This document shows, in pieces, positions 35,986-43,727 of a DNA stretch of 64,000 bases (position 1 is the first letter of the stretch; each line of letters opens with the position of its first letter). Under the pieces are notes generated by a model, which searched no databases, had not been told where the DNA came from, and saw nothing but the letters and a program-made list of their open reading frames with translations. The stretch comes from PFJX01 sp963713085 (GTDB lineage: Bacteria > Pseudomonadota > Gammaproteobacteria > Burkholderiales > Thiobacillaceae): contig CAVQKQ010000026.1 in the NCBI GenBank assembly GCA_963713085.1, positions 124,001-188,000 of the forward strand, in the 5' to 3' direction. The position numbers and the translations under genes are program-made.

Positions 35986-36893
35986 GTACGCAAATTCGGC
36001 AAACACTCTTCTGGACCCTGCGCGGACGTGCCCATGAATACCTGCAACTGTGCAAGCCCAGGGTGGTGGCCCTGATTGTGTTCACGGCCATGATCGGCAT
36101 GCTCCTGGCGACGCCGGGCCTGCCGGAGACGGGCGTCTTCCTGACCGCCAGTATCGGCATCGCCCTGGCGGCGGCCGGCGCGGCGGCCTTCAACTGCCTG
36201 GTGGAACAACGCATTGACGCCCAGATGGCGCGCACCCGGGCGCGCCCCCTTCCCCTGGGCCGAGTGCGGCCGTCGGAGGCGCTCATGCTGGCAGGCTGCC
36301 TGGCGGCCCTGGGGCTGTTCCTGTTGTACCGATTTGTGAATCCCCTCACGGCCTGGCTCACCTTCGCCACCTTCATCGGCTATGCGGTGATCTACACCGT
36401 GCTGCTCAAGCCGGCCACACCCCAGAACATCGTCATCGGCGGCGCCTCCGGGGCCATGCCCCCGGTATTGGGCTGGGCGGCCATGACCGGCGGGGTGGGC
36501 CATGAGGCTTTGCTGCTGTTCCTGATCATCTTCGCCTGGACCCCGCCCCATTTCTGGTCCCTGGCCCTGTATCGCCGCAACGACTATGCACGTGCCGGGC
36601 TGCCCATGTTGCCGGTGACCCATGGCGAGGATTACACCCGGCTGCATATCCTGTTTTATACGGTGCTGTTGGCGGCCGTGACCGGCCTGCCGGTGGCGAC
36701 GGGCATGTGCGGTCCGCTCTATACCCTGATCGCGGTAGGACTGAATGCCGTCTTTCTCGGCTTCGCCTGGCGCCTGTTCCGGAACTACAGCGATGCCCTG
36801 GCGCGGCGCACCTTCGCCTGGTCCATCCTGTATCTCAGCCTGTTGTTCGCGGCCCTGCTGGCGGACCATTGGCTCCAGGCCCTGATGTCGTGA
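35982..36893 (+). CDS. ctaB: Protoheme IX farnesyltransferase (heme O synthase)
   Basis: A 303-residue UbiA-superfamily prenyltransferase, with about nine TM helices. It has the substrate motif NCLVEQRIDAQMARTRARP (Asp-rich), a second acidic loop near YRRNDYARAG, and the N-terminal LCKPRVVALIVFTA. Converts heme B to heme O, which ctaA then uses. Last gene of the oxidase operon; overlaps ctaA by ATGA. Confidence 0.95.
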   Translation: MSTQIRQTLFWTLRGRAHEYLQLCKPRVVALIVFTAMIGMLLATPGLPETGVFLTASIGIALAAAGAAAFNCLVEQRIDAQMARTRARPLPLGRVRPSEALMLAGCLAALGLFLLYRFVNPLTAWLTFATFIGYAVIYTVLLKPATPQNIVIGGASGAMPPVLGWAAMTGGVGHEALLLFLIIFAWTPPHFWSLALYRRNDYARAGLPMLPVTHGEDYTRLHILFYTVLLAAVTGLPVATGMCGPLYTLIAVGLNAVFLGFAWRLFRNYSDALARRTFAWSILYLSLLFAALLADHWLQALMS

Positions 36894-37075
36894 TGACCTG
36901 GAATATGCGGCGTTGCAGCAAGCCCGGGGCGGGTCATTCAATAACCTGACCTTATAACCAAATACAAAAAATTAACTGTCCACACCCCGGTCCGGCGCAT
37001 ACCCTACCGGGCGCTATTGTTTTGCTTCAATCAACCCCATCCCATTCCAGGGACGGTTCAACAAAGAGGTTTTCC

Positions 37076-37741
37076 ATGCGATTGATTCTTCTCGGCGGCC
37101 CCGGCGCCGGCAAAGGTACACAGGCCAATTACATCAAGGAACGCTACGGCATCCCCCAGATCTCCACCGGCGACATGCTGCGCGCTGCCGTCAAGGCCGG
37201 CACCGAACTGGGCGTCGCCGCCAAGAAGATCATGGATGCGGGCGGCCTGGTGTCCGACGACATCATCATCGGCCTGGTGAAGGACCGCATCAAGGAGGCC
37301 GATTGCGCCAATGGCTTCCTGTTCGACGGTTTCCCCCGCACCATCCCCCAGGCCGATGCCATGAAGACCGCTGGCGTGCCGATAGACGCCGTGGTCGAGA
37401 TCGACGTGCCCGACGAGGAAATCATCAAGCGCATGTCCGGCCGTCGCGTGCATGTGGCCTCGGGCCGCACCTACCACGTCGTGTTCAATACGCCCAAGGT
37501 GGCCGGCAAGGATGACGAAACCGGCGAGGACCTGATCCAGCGCGACGATGACAAGGAAGAGACCGTCAAGAAGCGCCTGGATGTGTATCACGCCCAGACC
37601 GAACCCTTGGTGAAGTATTACTCCGACTGGGGCGCATCCGGCCAGCCCGGCGCACCCAAGTACTTCAAGATCGCGGGCGTCGGCTCGGTCGACAGCATCC
37701 GCGACGCCTGCTTCGCCGCCCTGGATTCGGTCAAGAAATAA
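37076..37741 (+). CDS. adk: Adenylate kinase
   Basis: A 221-residue enzyme interconverting ATP, ADP and AMP. It has the P-loop GGPGAGKGT (residues 7-15), STGDMLRA, LFDGFPRTIPQA and a long LID (RRVHVASGRTYHVVFN...) without zinc cysteines. In a sulfur oxidiser, it recycles the AMP consumed and formed around APS. ATG 37076 follows AAGAGG. An in-frame ATT-rich upstream frame exists but lacks a ribosome binding site. Confidence 0.97.
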   Translation: MRLILLGGPGAGKGTQANYIKERYGIPQISTGDMLRAAVKAGTELGVAAKKIMDAGGLVSDDIIIGLVKDRIKEADCANGFLFDGFPRTIPQADAMKTAGVPIDAVVEIDVPDEEIIKRMSGRRVHVASGRTYHVVFNTPKVAGKDDETGEDLIQRDDDKEETVKKRLDVYHAQTEPLVKYYSDWGASGQPGAPKYFKIAGVGSVDSIRDACFAALDSVKK

Positions 37742-37757
37742 ACGGGCCGAAGGCAAC

Positions 37758-38108
37758 ATGGCCATACCCGGCTTTACCCCGGCGGACCTCTCCTTGGTGC
37801 GCGCCACGCTCAAGGAGCGGTTCGGCCATGAGGTGGAGGTGGCGGAAGCAGAGACGGAAGTCCGCCTCTCACCCGCCGACCGGGAGCTTGTCAAGTGTCC
37901 GGCCCTGTTCTGGAAAGAGGATGGTTGTTCCTTCGTGGTGGCCAAGACCAGCCTCGTGGGGTTTCGCGCCATGTTCTTCTATTCGATCAAGGCCCGATTC
38001 GGCACCGGCAAGGAGGAATACGACAACCTGGGCGACAGCGTGATCACCCTGCTCAAGGTGCAGGAGGAAGAGCACACCCGGCGCAACCAGGAAACCGGTA
38101 TCCGGTAA
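37758..38108 (+). CDS. Hypothetical protein between adk and pfp
   Basis: A 116-residue soluble protein that I do not recognise. It begins MAIPGFTPADLSLVRATLKERFG, has two cysteines (KCPALFWKEDGC) and a predicted alpha/beta mix with a charged C-terminal helix (LLKVQEEEHTRRNQ). It follows adk by 16 bases and precedes an intrinsic terminator, so it is probably cotranscribed with adk. No function can be given. Confidence 0.7.
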   Translation: MAIPGFTPADLSLVRATLKERFGHEVEVAEAETEVRLSPADRELVKCPALFWKEDGCSFVVAKTSLVGFRAMFFYSIKARFGTGKEEYDNLGDSVITLLKVQEEEHTRRNQETGIR

Positions 38109-38122
38109 ATCAAGCATCGCGG

Positions 38123-38146
38123 ACGCGGCGGAGCCGCGTTTTTTTG
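38123..38146 (+). terminator. Intrinsic terminator after the adk unit
   Basis: ACGCGGC-GGA-GCCGCGT forms a seven-pair stem directly followed by a run of Ts at 38139-38145. It separates adk and its partner from pfp. Confidence 0.9.
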
Positions 38147-38179
38147 TTTCTGAGCTGAGATAAGGAATAAGGAGTTTTC

Positions 38180-39436
38180 ATGGCCAAGAAGAAGAACGCG
38201 TTCTACGCCCAGTCCGGCGGCGTGACCGCCGTCATCAACGCATCCGCCTGTGGCGTGATCGAGACCGCCCGCAAGCACAAGGACGTCATCGGCAAGGTCT
38301 ATGCCGGCCGCAACGGCATCATCGGCGCCCTGACCGAGGACCTGATCGACACCAGCAAGGAATCCGACGCGGCCATCGCCGCGCTGCGCTCCACGCCGTC
38401 GGGCGCCTTCGGTTCCTGCCGCTTCAAGCTGAAGTCCCTGGAAGCCAACAAGCGCGAGTACGAGCGCCTGATCGAGGTATTCAAGGCCCACAACATAGGT
38501 TATTTCTTTTACAACGGCGGCGGCGATTCCGCCGACACCTGCTTCAAGGTGAGCCAGTTGTCCGAAGCCATGGGCTACCCCATCCAAGCCATCCACGTGC
38601 CCAAGACCGTGGACAACGACCTGCCGATCACCGATTGCTGCCCCGGCTTCGGCTCGGTGGCCAAGTACATCGCCGTCTCAACCCTGGAGGCCAGCTACGA
38701 TGTGCGCTCCATGGCCAAGACCTCCACCAAGATCTTCGTGGTCGAGGTGATGGGCCGGCACGCCGGCTGGATCGCCGCCGCTGGCGGTCTGGTGGCGGAT
38801 CAGGGCATCCCGGTGGTGATCCTGTTCCCGGAAATTGAATTCGACCAGAAGAAGTTCCTGGCCAAGGTGAACAAGAACGTCAAGGAATTCGGCTATTGCA
38901 CCGTGGTGGTATCCGAGGGTTGTCACTATCCCGATGGCAAGTTCCTGGCCGAGCAGGGTACCCGCGACGCCTTCGGCCACGCCCAGTTGGGTGGTGCCGC
39001 GCCGGTGGTGGCCAACATGATCAAGGACGCCTTGGGCTACAAGTTCCACTGGGCCGTGGCCGACTACCTGCAGCGCGCCGCCCGCCACATTGCCTCCAAG
39101 ACCGATGTGAAACAGGCCTACGAACTGGGCAAGGCCGCCGTCGAATTGGCCGTGAAGGGCAAGAATTCCGTCATGCCCACCGTAGTGCGTCTGTCAGACG
39201 AGCCCTACAAGTACAAGATCGGCTATGCCGAGTTGAAGGATGTGGCCAACGTGGAGAAGTTCATGCCCCGCGACTTCATCAGCAAGGACGGCTACGGCAT
39301 TACCGAAAAATGCCGCAAGTACCTGTCCGGCCTGATCCAGGGCGAGGACTATCCGAAGTACGCGGATGGCCTGCCGGTCTACGTGACGATGAAGAATGTG
39401 GCGGTGGCGAAAAAGCTGCCCGAGTTCAAGTTGTAA
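38180..39436 (+). CDS. pfp: Pyrophosphate-dependent 6-phosphofructokinase
   Basis: A 418-residue enzyme that reversibly phosphorylates fructose 6-phosphate with PPi. It has NGGGDSADT (Asp116 where ATP-dependent enzymes have Gly), PKTVDNDLP (catalytic Asp), VEVMGRHAGW, and a large insert compared with bacterial ATP-PFK. Reversible PPi use suits an autotroph, linking gluconeogenesis and the Calvin cycle to PPi. The start follows AAGGAG at 38170-38175. A small hypothetical gene and hppA follow. Confidence 0.95.
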   Translation: MAKKKNAFYAQSGGVTAVINASACGVIETARKHKDVIGKVYAGRNGIIGALTEDLIDTSKESDAAIAALRSTPSGAFGSCRFKLKSLEANKREYERLIEVFKAHNIGYFFYNGGGDSADTCFKVSQLSEAMGYPIQAIHVPKTVDNDLPITDCCPGFGSVAKYIAVSTLEASYDVRSMAKTSTKIFVVEVMGRHAGWIAAAGGLVADQGIPVVILFPEIEFDQKKFLAKVNKNVKEFGYCTVVVSEGCHYPDGKFLAEQGTRDAFGHAQLGGAAPVVANMIKDALGYKFHWAVADYLQRAARHIASKTDVKQAYELGKAAVELAVKGKNSVMPTVVRLSDEPYKYKIGYAELKDVANVEKFMPRDFISKDGYGITEKCRKYLSGLIQGEDYPKYADGLPVYVTMKNVAVAKKLPEFKL

Positions 39437-39488
39437 CACTTGAGCGTTATCAAGGGTGCCGTCGGCGCCCTTGATTGCTTTCAGCCCC

Positions 39489-39707
39489 ATGACCCTGACC
39501 CGCGCCCGCGAATTGCTGAAGGTACAGGCCGATTTCGGCGGTTTCTACAACGCCAATTCGGCCAAGCTGATCCTGTCCGAGGTGCAGAAGGAACATGGCC
39601 AGACGGCGGTGGATGGGCTGATCAGCGAGTTGCGTCTGGATGAGATTTTCGGCTTTGAGCCGGGCACCCGTTTCGAAGGCGGATTGGCCTTGGGACGGGA
39701 GAAGTGA
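39489..39707 (+). CDS. Small hypothetical protein between pfp and hppA
   Basis: A 72-residue soluble protein: MTLTRARELLKVQADFGGF, then a region with ILSEVQKEHGQTAVDGLI and ELRLDEIFGFEPGTRFEG. Not recognised. A GTG at 39456 would extend it by 11 residues. It lies 52 bases after pfp and 117 before hppA, so it is probably part of the PPi-metabolism locus. Confidence 0.65.
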   Translation: MTLTRARELLKVQADFGGFYNANSAKLILSEVQKEHGQTAVDGLISELRLDEIFGFEPGTRFEGGLALGREK

Positions 39708-39824
39708 CCGAGCAGGATTTATTAATCGAGACCCGATTCCAGTCGGGCATGAACGCTAGTCCCACAGTCGGGGGAGGCTGTGTGGTGCAACGTTTGACTC
39801 ATGCATGTTTTAGGAGATGAAGCG

Positions 39825-41864
39825 ATGAATGAAGGTTTGATGTTCGCCCTTGTGGCGGGAGCACTGGCCTTGGCCTACGGGGTCATGTCCATTAAGTGGA
39901 TCAATGGCTTGCCCACGGGCAACGATCGAATGCGGGCCATCGCCGCAGCGGTGCAGGAGGGGGCCCAGGCCTACCTCAAGCGCCAGTACACCACCATCGG
40001 CATGGTAGGCGTGGTGATCTTCGCGCTCATCGCCATCTTCCTGAATATGCACACGGCCATCGGCTTCGCCATCGGCGCCATCCTATCCGGCGCCGCCGGC
40101 TTTATCGGCATGAACGTCTCCGTGCGGGCCAACATCCGTACTGCCGAGGCTGCGCACCAGGGCCTCAACGCGGCCCTGAACGTGGCCTTCAAAGGTGGCG
40201 CAATTACCGGTATGCTGGTGGTGGGCCTGGGCCTGTTGGGTGTGACCGGCTACTACGCAGTGCTGATCAGCATGGGCGTGAGTTCCTCTGACGCCGTGCA
40301 CGCCTTGGTCGGCCTGGGCTTCGGCGGCTCGCTGATTTCCATCTTCGCCCGACTCGGTGGCGGCATCTTCACCAAGGGTGCCGACGTGGGCGCCGACCTG
40401 GTGGGCAAGGTGGAGGCCGGCATCCCCGAGGATGACCCCCGCAACCCCGCAGTGATTGCAGACAACGTGGGCGACAACGTGGGCGACTGCGCCGGCATGG
40501 CCGCCGACCTGTTCGAGACCTACGCCGTGACCATCGTTGCCACCATGCTGCTGGGCGGCCTGATGATCACCGGCGGCGCTGCGGCCAACGCCGTGGTCTA
40601 CCCGCTGGTACTGGGCGGCGTGTCCATCGTCGCCTCCATCGTCGGTACCTTCTTCGTCAAGACCCGCGACGGCGGCAAGATCATGAACGCCCTGTACCGC
40701 GGCCTGGCCGTGGCCGGCGGCATCGCCCTGATCGCCTTCTATCCCATCACCACAATGATGTTCCCGGAAGGCATAATGATCGACGGACAGACGGTTTCCG
40801 CCATGAACATCTACCTGGCCTCCCTGATCGGCCTGGCCCTGACCGCCGCCATGGTGGTGATCACCGAGTACTACACGGCCACGGAATACGGTCCGGTGCG
40901 TCACATCGCCCAGGCCTCCACCACCGGCCACGGCACCAACATCATCGCCGGCCTGGGGGTTTCCATGAAGTCCACCGCCGCCCCCGTGGCGGCCGTGTGT
41001 CTGGCCATCTGGGGCGCCTACGATCTGGGCGGCCTTTACGGTATCGCCATCGCCGCCACTTCCATGCTGTCCATGACCGGCATCATCGTCGCCCTGGACG
41101 CCTACGGCCCCATCACCGACAACGCCGGCGGCATCGCCGAGATGGCGGAACTGCCCGATGAGATCCGCAACATCACCGATCCCCTGGATGCCGTGGGCAA
41201 CACCACCAAGGCCGTCACCAAGGGCTACGCCATCGGCTCCGCCGGCCTGGCCGCCCTGGTGCTGTTCGCCGACTACACTCACGCCCTGGCGGCCGGCGGT
41301 CAGCACCTGACCTTCGACCTGTCCGACCACATGGTCATCATCGGCCTGTTCATCGGCGGCATGGTGCCCTACCTGTTCGGTGCCATGGGCATGGAGGCCG
41401 TGGGCCGCGCCGCCGGTTCCGTGGTGGTGGAGGTGCGCCGCCAGTTCAGGGAGATCCCGGGCATTATGGAAGGCACCGGCAAGCCCGAGTATGGCACCTG
41501 CGTGGACATGCTCACCAAGGCTGCCATCAAGGAGATGATGATCCCGTCGCTGCTGCCGGTGCTGGTTCCGGTGCTGGTGGGCTTGATCCTGGGACCGAAG
41601 GCTTTGGGCGGCGTGCTGATCGGCACCATCGTCACCGGTCTGTTCGTGGCAATCTCCATGACCACGGGCGGCGGTGCCTGGGACAACGCCAAGAAGTACA
41701 TTGAGGAAGGCAATTACGGCGGCAAGGGCAGCGAAGCCCACAAGGCCGCGGTGACCGGCGATACCGTGGGCGATCCCTACAAGGACACCGCCGGTCCCGC
41801 CGTGAACCCGTTGATCAAGATCATCAACATCGTGGCCCTGTTGATCGTGCCCCTGATTGTTTGA
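39825..41864 (+). CDS. hppA: Membrane H+-translocating pyrophosphatase (K+-insensitive type)
   Basis: A 679-residue, about 16-TM enzyme that couples PPi hydrolysis with proton pumping. Active-site motifs include DDPRNPAVIADNVGDNVGDC and ITDNAGGIAEMAELP, and near the end DTVGDPYKDTAGPA. The residue that separates K+-dependent (Ala) from K+-independent (Lys) enzymes reads Lys462 in GNTTKAVTKG, so K+ independence is predicted. ATG 39825 follows TAGGAGA. With pfp nearby it forms a PPi-energy locus. Confidence 0.96.
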   Translation: MNEGLMFALVAGALALAYGVMSIKWINGLPTGNDRMRAIAAAVQEGAQAYLKRQYTTIGMVGVVIFALIAIFLNMHTAIGFAIGAILSGAAGFIGMNVSVRANIRTAEAAHQGLNAALNVAFKGGAITGMLVVGLGLLGVTGYYAVLISMGVSSSDAVHALVGLGFGGSLISIFARLGGGIFTKGADVGADLVGKVEAGIPEDDPRNPAVIADNVGDNVGDCAGMAADLFETYAVTIVATMLLGGLMITGGAAANAVVYPLVLGGVSIVASIVGTFFVKTRDGGKIMNALYRGLAVAGGIALIAFYPITTMMFPEGIMIDGQTVSAMNIYLASLIGLALTAAMVVITEYYTATEYGPVRHIAQASTTGHGTNIIAGLGVSMKSTAAPVAAVCLAIWGAYDLGGLYGIAIAATSMLSMTGIIVALDAYGPITDNAGGIAEMAELPDEIRNITDPLDAVGNTTKAVTKGYAIGSAGLAALVLFADYTHALAAGGQHLTFDLSDHMVIIGLFIGGMVPYLFGAMGMEAVGRAAGSVVVEVRRQFREIPGIMEGTGKPEYGTCVDMLTKAAIKEMMIPSLLPVLVPVLVGLILGPKALGGVLIGTIVTGLFVAISMTTGGGAWDNAKKYIEEGNYGGKGSEAHKAAVTGDTVGDPYKDTAGPAVNPLIKIINIVALLIVPLIV

Positions 41865-41883
41865 TCGTGGCTAGATAGACTGG

Positions 41884-41919
41884 AACGGGCTGGGTGTTCC
41901 CGGCCCGTTTTGTTTTTTC
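41884..41919 (+). terminator. Intrinsic terminator after hppA
   Basis: AACGGGC (41884-41890) pairs with GCCCGTT (41903-41909), extended by TGGG/CCCG around a TGTT loop, followed by a T-rich tract. It ends the hppA transcript. Confidence 0.9.
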
Positions 41920-42044
41920 TCCACAGCCGTCCGGACAATTTGGGCTTTGACGGCACCGAGGCTTACCAAGGGAAGCCCCGGTTGCTAGAATTTCAGACAA
42001 TGCTGATATTGTTGTTTTAATTGGTTTTATTGAAAGGAAGCGCG

Positions 42045-43298
42045 ATGAAGATCAAATACCTCACCCTCGCCTTGGTCTTTGCGGCCGCCACGGCCCAGGC
42101 AGCCGACCAAGTACCCGTTGCGCCTGCCTACCCGGCAGCCGCTCCGGTCGTTACCCCCAAAACCCCGGAAGCCTGGTTGCAGCGCATGACCGACTTCACC
42201 AAGAACGCCTCCGCCTATAAGGACCCCCGGGTCTTCGTACCCTGGAGCAATGCCGTGACCGAGCCCGGGTTCTACATCGCCGCCATGAACGGCATGATGG
42301 ACCCGGCGGGCTGGCTGAATATGATGAACAGCGCAGCAAATCCCGCCGCAGTCGCCAACTGGGCCCAGATGCTTGATCCCAATGTCACCATGCGCTGGAT
42401 GGCCGCGGGCGTGGATCCCGCTTTCTACACCGCCATGCTGACTCAGCTGTCCGACCCGGGCAAGCTGATGCGCTGGGGCATGATGCCTCTGGATCCCAAG
42501 CTGTGGAACATGTTCCTCAACACCCTGAACCCCAATACCTATATCCGTTGGCCCATGGCCATGCTGGACCCGCGCATGTGGAACCTGATGGGCAACATGG
42601 CGAACCCGGCCCTGTATACGAGCATGATGGGCGCCGCATTCAACGGCCAGAACTATGGCCCCACGGTGAACGGCTGGTTGAACTGGACGCCCCCCGCCCC
42701 GGTGGTGGGTGCTTCCAATCCCTGGGCCGCCGGCAATGGCACAGGTTTCAACATGTTTGACCCCGTGGCCCTAAGTGGACTGTTCGGTGCCATGGTCCCC
42801 GGCCTGAGCCTTCCCGCCCCCGCGGTTCAAGTTCCGGGCGTACCCGCCGCGCCAATCGCCGCACCCAAGCCTGAGGTGGCGCCCCCCGTCGCGGCGCCCG
42901 TGGCCGCTGCGCCGAACAAGGTGATTCTGGCTGGGGATGCCCTGTTCAAATCGGGCAAGTCGGGCATCCGTAACCTGTCCAAGGATGGCAAGGCCCGCCT
43001 CGACGAGGTGGTGGGCAAGCTCAAAGGTATGAAGGACATAGAGCAGATCCGCGTGGTTGGCCATGCCGACCCCACCGGCAAGGCCGCGGCCAATCAAAAG
43101 CTGTCCGAAGCCCGCGCCAAGTCGGTCAAGTCTTATCTGGTGGCTAAGGGCATCAAGCCGACCGTAATCATCACCAGCGGCATGGGCGATACCCAGCCCG
43201 TGGTGCAGTGCGATGCCGGTTTGCCTAAAGCCCAGCTGATCGAATGCAACGCGCCCAACCGTCGTGTGGAGATCGAGATCATCGCCAAGCCCAGGTAA
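42045..43298 (+). CDS. OmpA-domain protein with Asp/Asn-Pro repeats
   Basis: A 417-residue exported protein. The signal peptide covers about residues 1-20 (TAQAA). From residue 60 to about 200 there are eleven consecutive 12-13-residue units, each beginning with Asp/Asn/Glu-Pro (residues 60, 73, 86, 99, 111, 124, 137, 150, 162, 175, 187). An aromatic residue usually stands four positions later, and Trp or Met seven positions later. A Pro/Ala linker (about 212-300) leads to an OmpA-like peptidoglycan-binding domain (about 305-417: IRVVGHADPTG, then ANQKLSEARAKSVKSYL). Not a typical eight-strand OmpA barrel. An outer-membrane or periplasmic anchoring role is likely. The ribosome binding site is GAAAGGAAG at 42032-42040. 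Confidence 0.85.
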   Translation: MKIKYLTLALVFAAATAQAADQVPVAPAYPAAAPVVTPKTPEAWLQRMTDFTKNASAYKDPRVFVPWSNAVTEPGFYIAAMNGMMDPAGWLNMMNSAANPAAVANWAQMLDPNVTMRWMAAGVDPAFYTAMLTQLSDPGKLMRWGMMPLDPKLWNMFLNTLNPNTYIRWPMAMLDPRMWNLMGNMANPALYTSMMGAAFNGQNYGPTVNGWLNWTPPAPVVGASNPWAAGNGTGFNMFDPVALSGLFGAMVPGLSLPAPAVQVPGVPAAPIAAPKPEVAPPVAAPVAAAPNKVILAGDALFKSGKSGIRNLSKDGKARLDEVVGKLKGMKDIEQIRVVGHADPTGKAAANQKLSEARAKSVKSYLVAKGIKPTVIITSGMGDTQPVVQCDAGLPKAQLIECNAPNRRVEIEIIAKPR

Positions 43299-43320
43299 GA
43301 CGCTGCGATTGCCTCTCATC

Positions 43321-43343
43321 AAGCCGCCTTCGGGCGGCTTTTT
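43321..43343. terminator. Intrinsic terminator
   Basis: AAGCCGCC-TTCG-GGCGGCTT followed by TTT; a stable UUCG tetraloop hairpin between the OmpA-domain gene and the convergent gene at 43353-43640. On the minus strand an AA pair gives only a weak tract, so it mainly ends the plus-strand gene. Confidence 0.9.
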
Positions 43344-43352
43344 CATTGCTGC

Positions 43353-43640
43353 TCAAGGACCGTCGAAAGAATCTTCCGGCCATGCTTCCTCGAAATATCC
43401 GACCCGCTGCCAGGAATTCTCGTTCAACGTCACCTCGTAACGGGCCCAATCCCGGAACTCTTGCAGGGTACAGGTGCTGGTTTTGCGCCGGCAGGTGCCG
43501 GCAATCCCCTTGAACTGGACGGTCTCCATGCCGCTTTCCGGGTCCATGGAAAAGCCGAGAACCTGGCGCACGCCCCAGGATCGGCCGTAGGCGCCGTTGC
43601 TGTAATAACCATGGATTTGGATGTCGAAAGGCTTCTGCAT
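43353..43640 (-). CDS. Hypothetical protein downstream of cbbO
   Basis: A 95-residue soluble protein that is not recognised: MQKPFDIQIHGYYSNGAYG, GVRQVLGFSMDPESGMETVQFKG-like central region, two cysteines (GTCRRKTSTC), acidic C-terminus. The composition suggests a small beta-rich domain. It lies 87 bases after cbbO on the same strand and may be cotranscribed. Confidence 0.65.
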   Translation of the reverse strand: MQKPFDIQIHGYYSNGAYGRSWGVRQVLGFSMDPESGMETVQFKGIAGTCRRKTSTCTLQEFRDWARYEVTLNENSWQRVGYFEEAWPEDSFDGP

Positions 43641-43727
43641 AAAGTGATCAGCGTCGAATTGTGAGCAATGCGCCTTGCGCGCGCTCGTCGTCGGCTTGCC
43701 AACGGTTGTGCCGGGTCATCACCATAA

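Noticed and set aside
40083..41741. Very long open frame on the strand opposite hppA
   Set aside because: Its protein is His/Gly/Asp-rich, has no domain, and lies exactly opposite a clear H+-PPase. It is an effect of GC-rich codon use.
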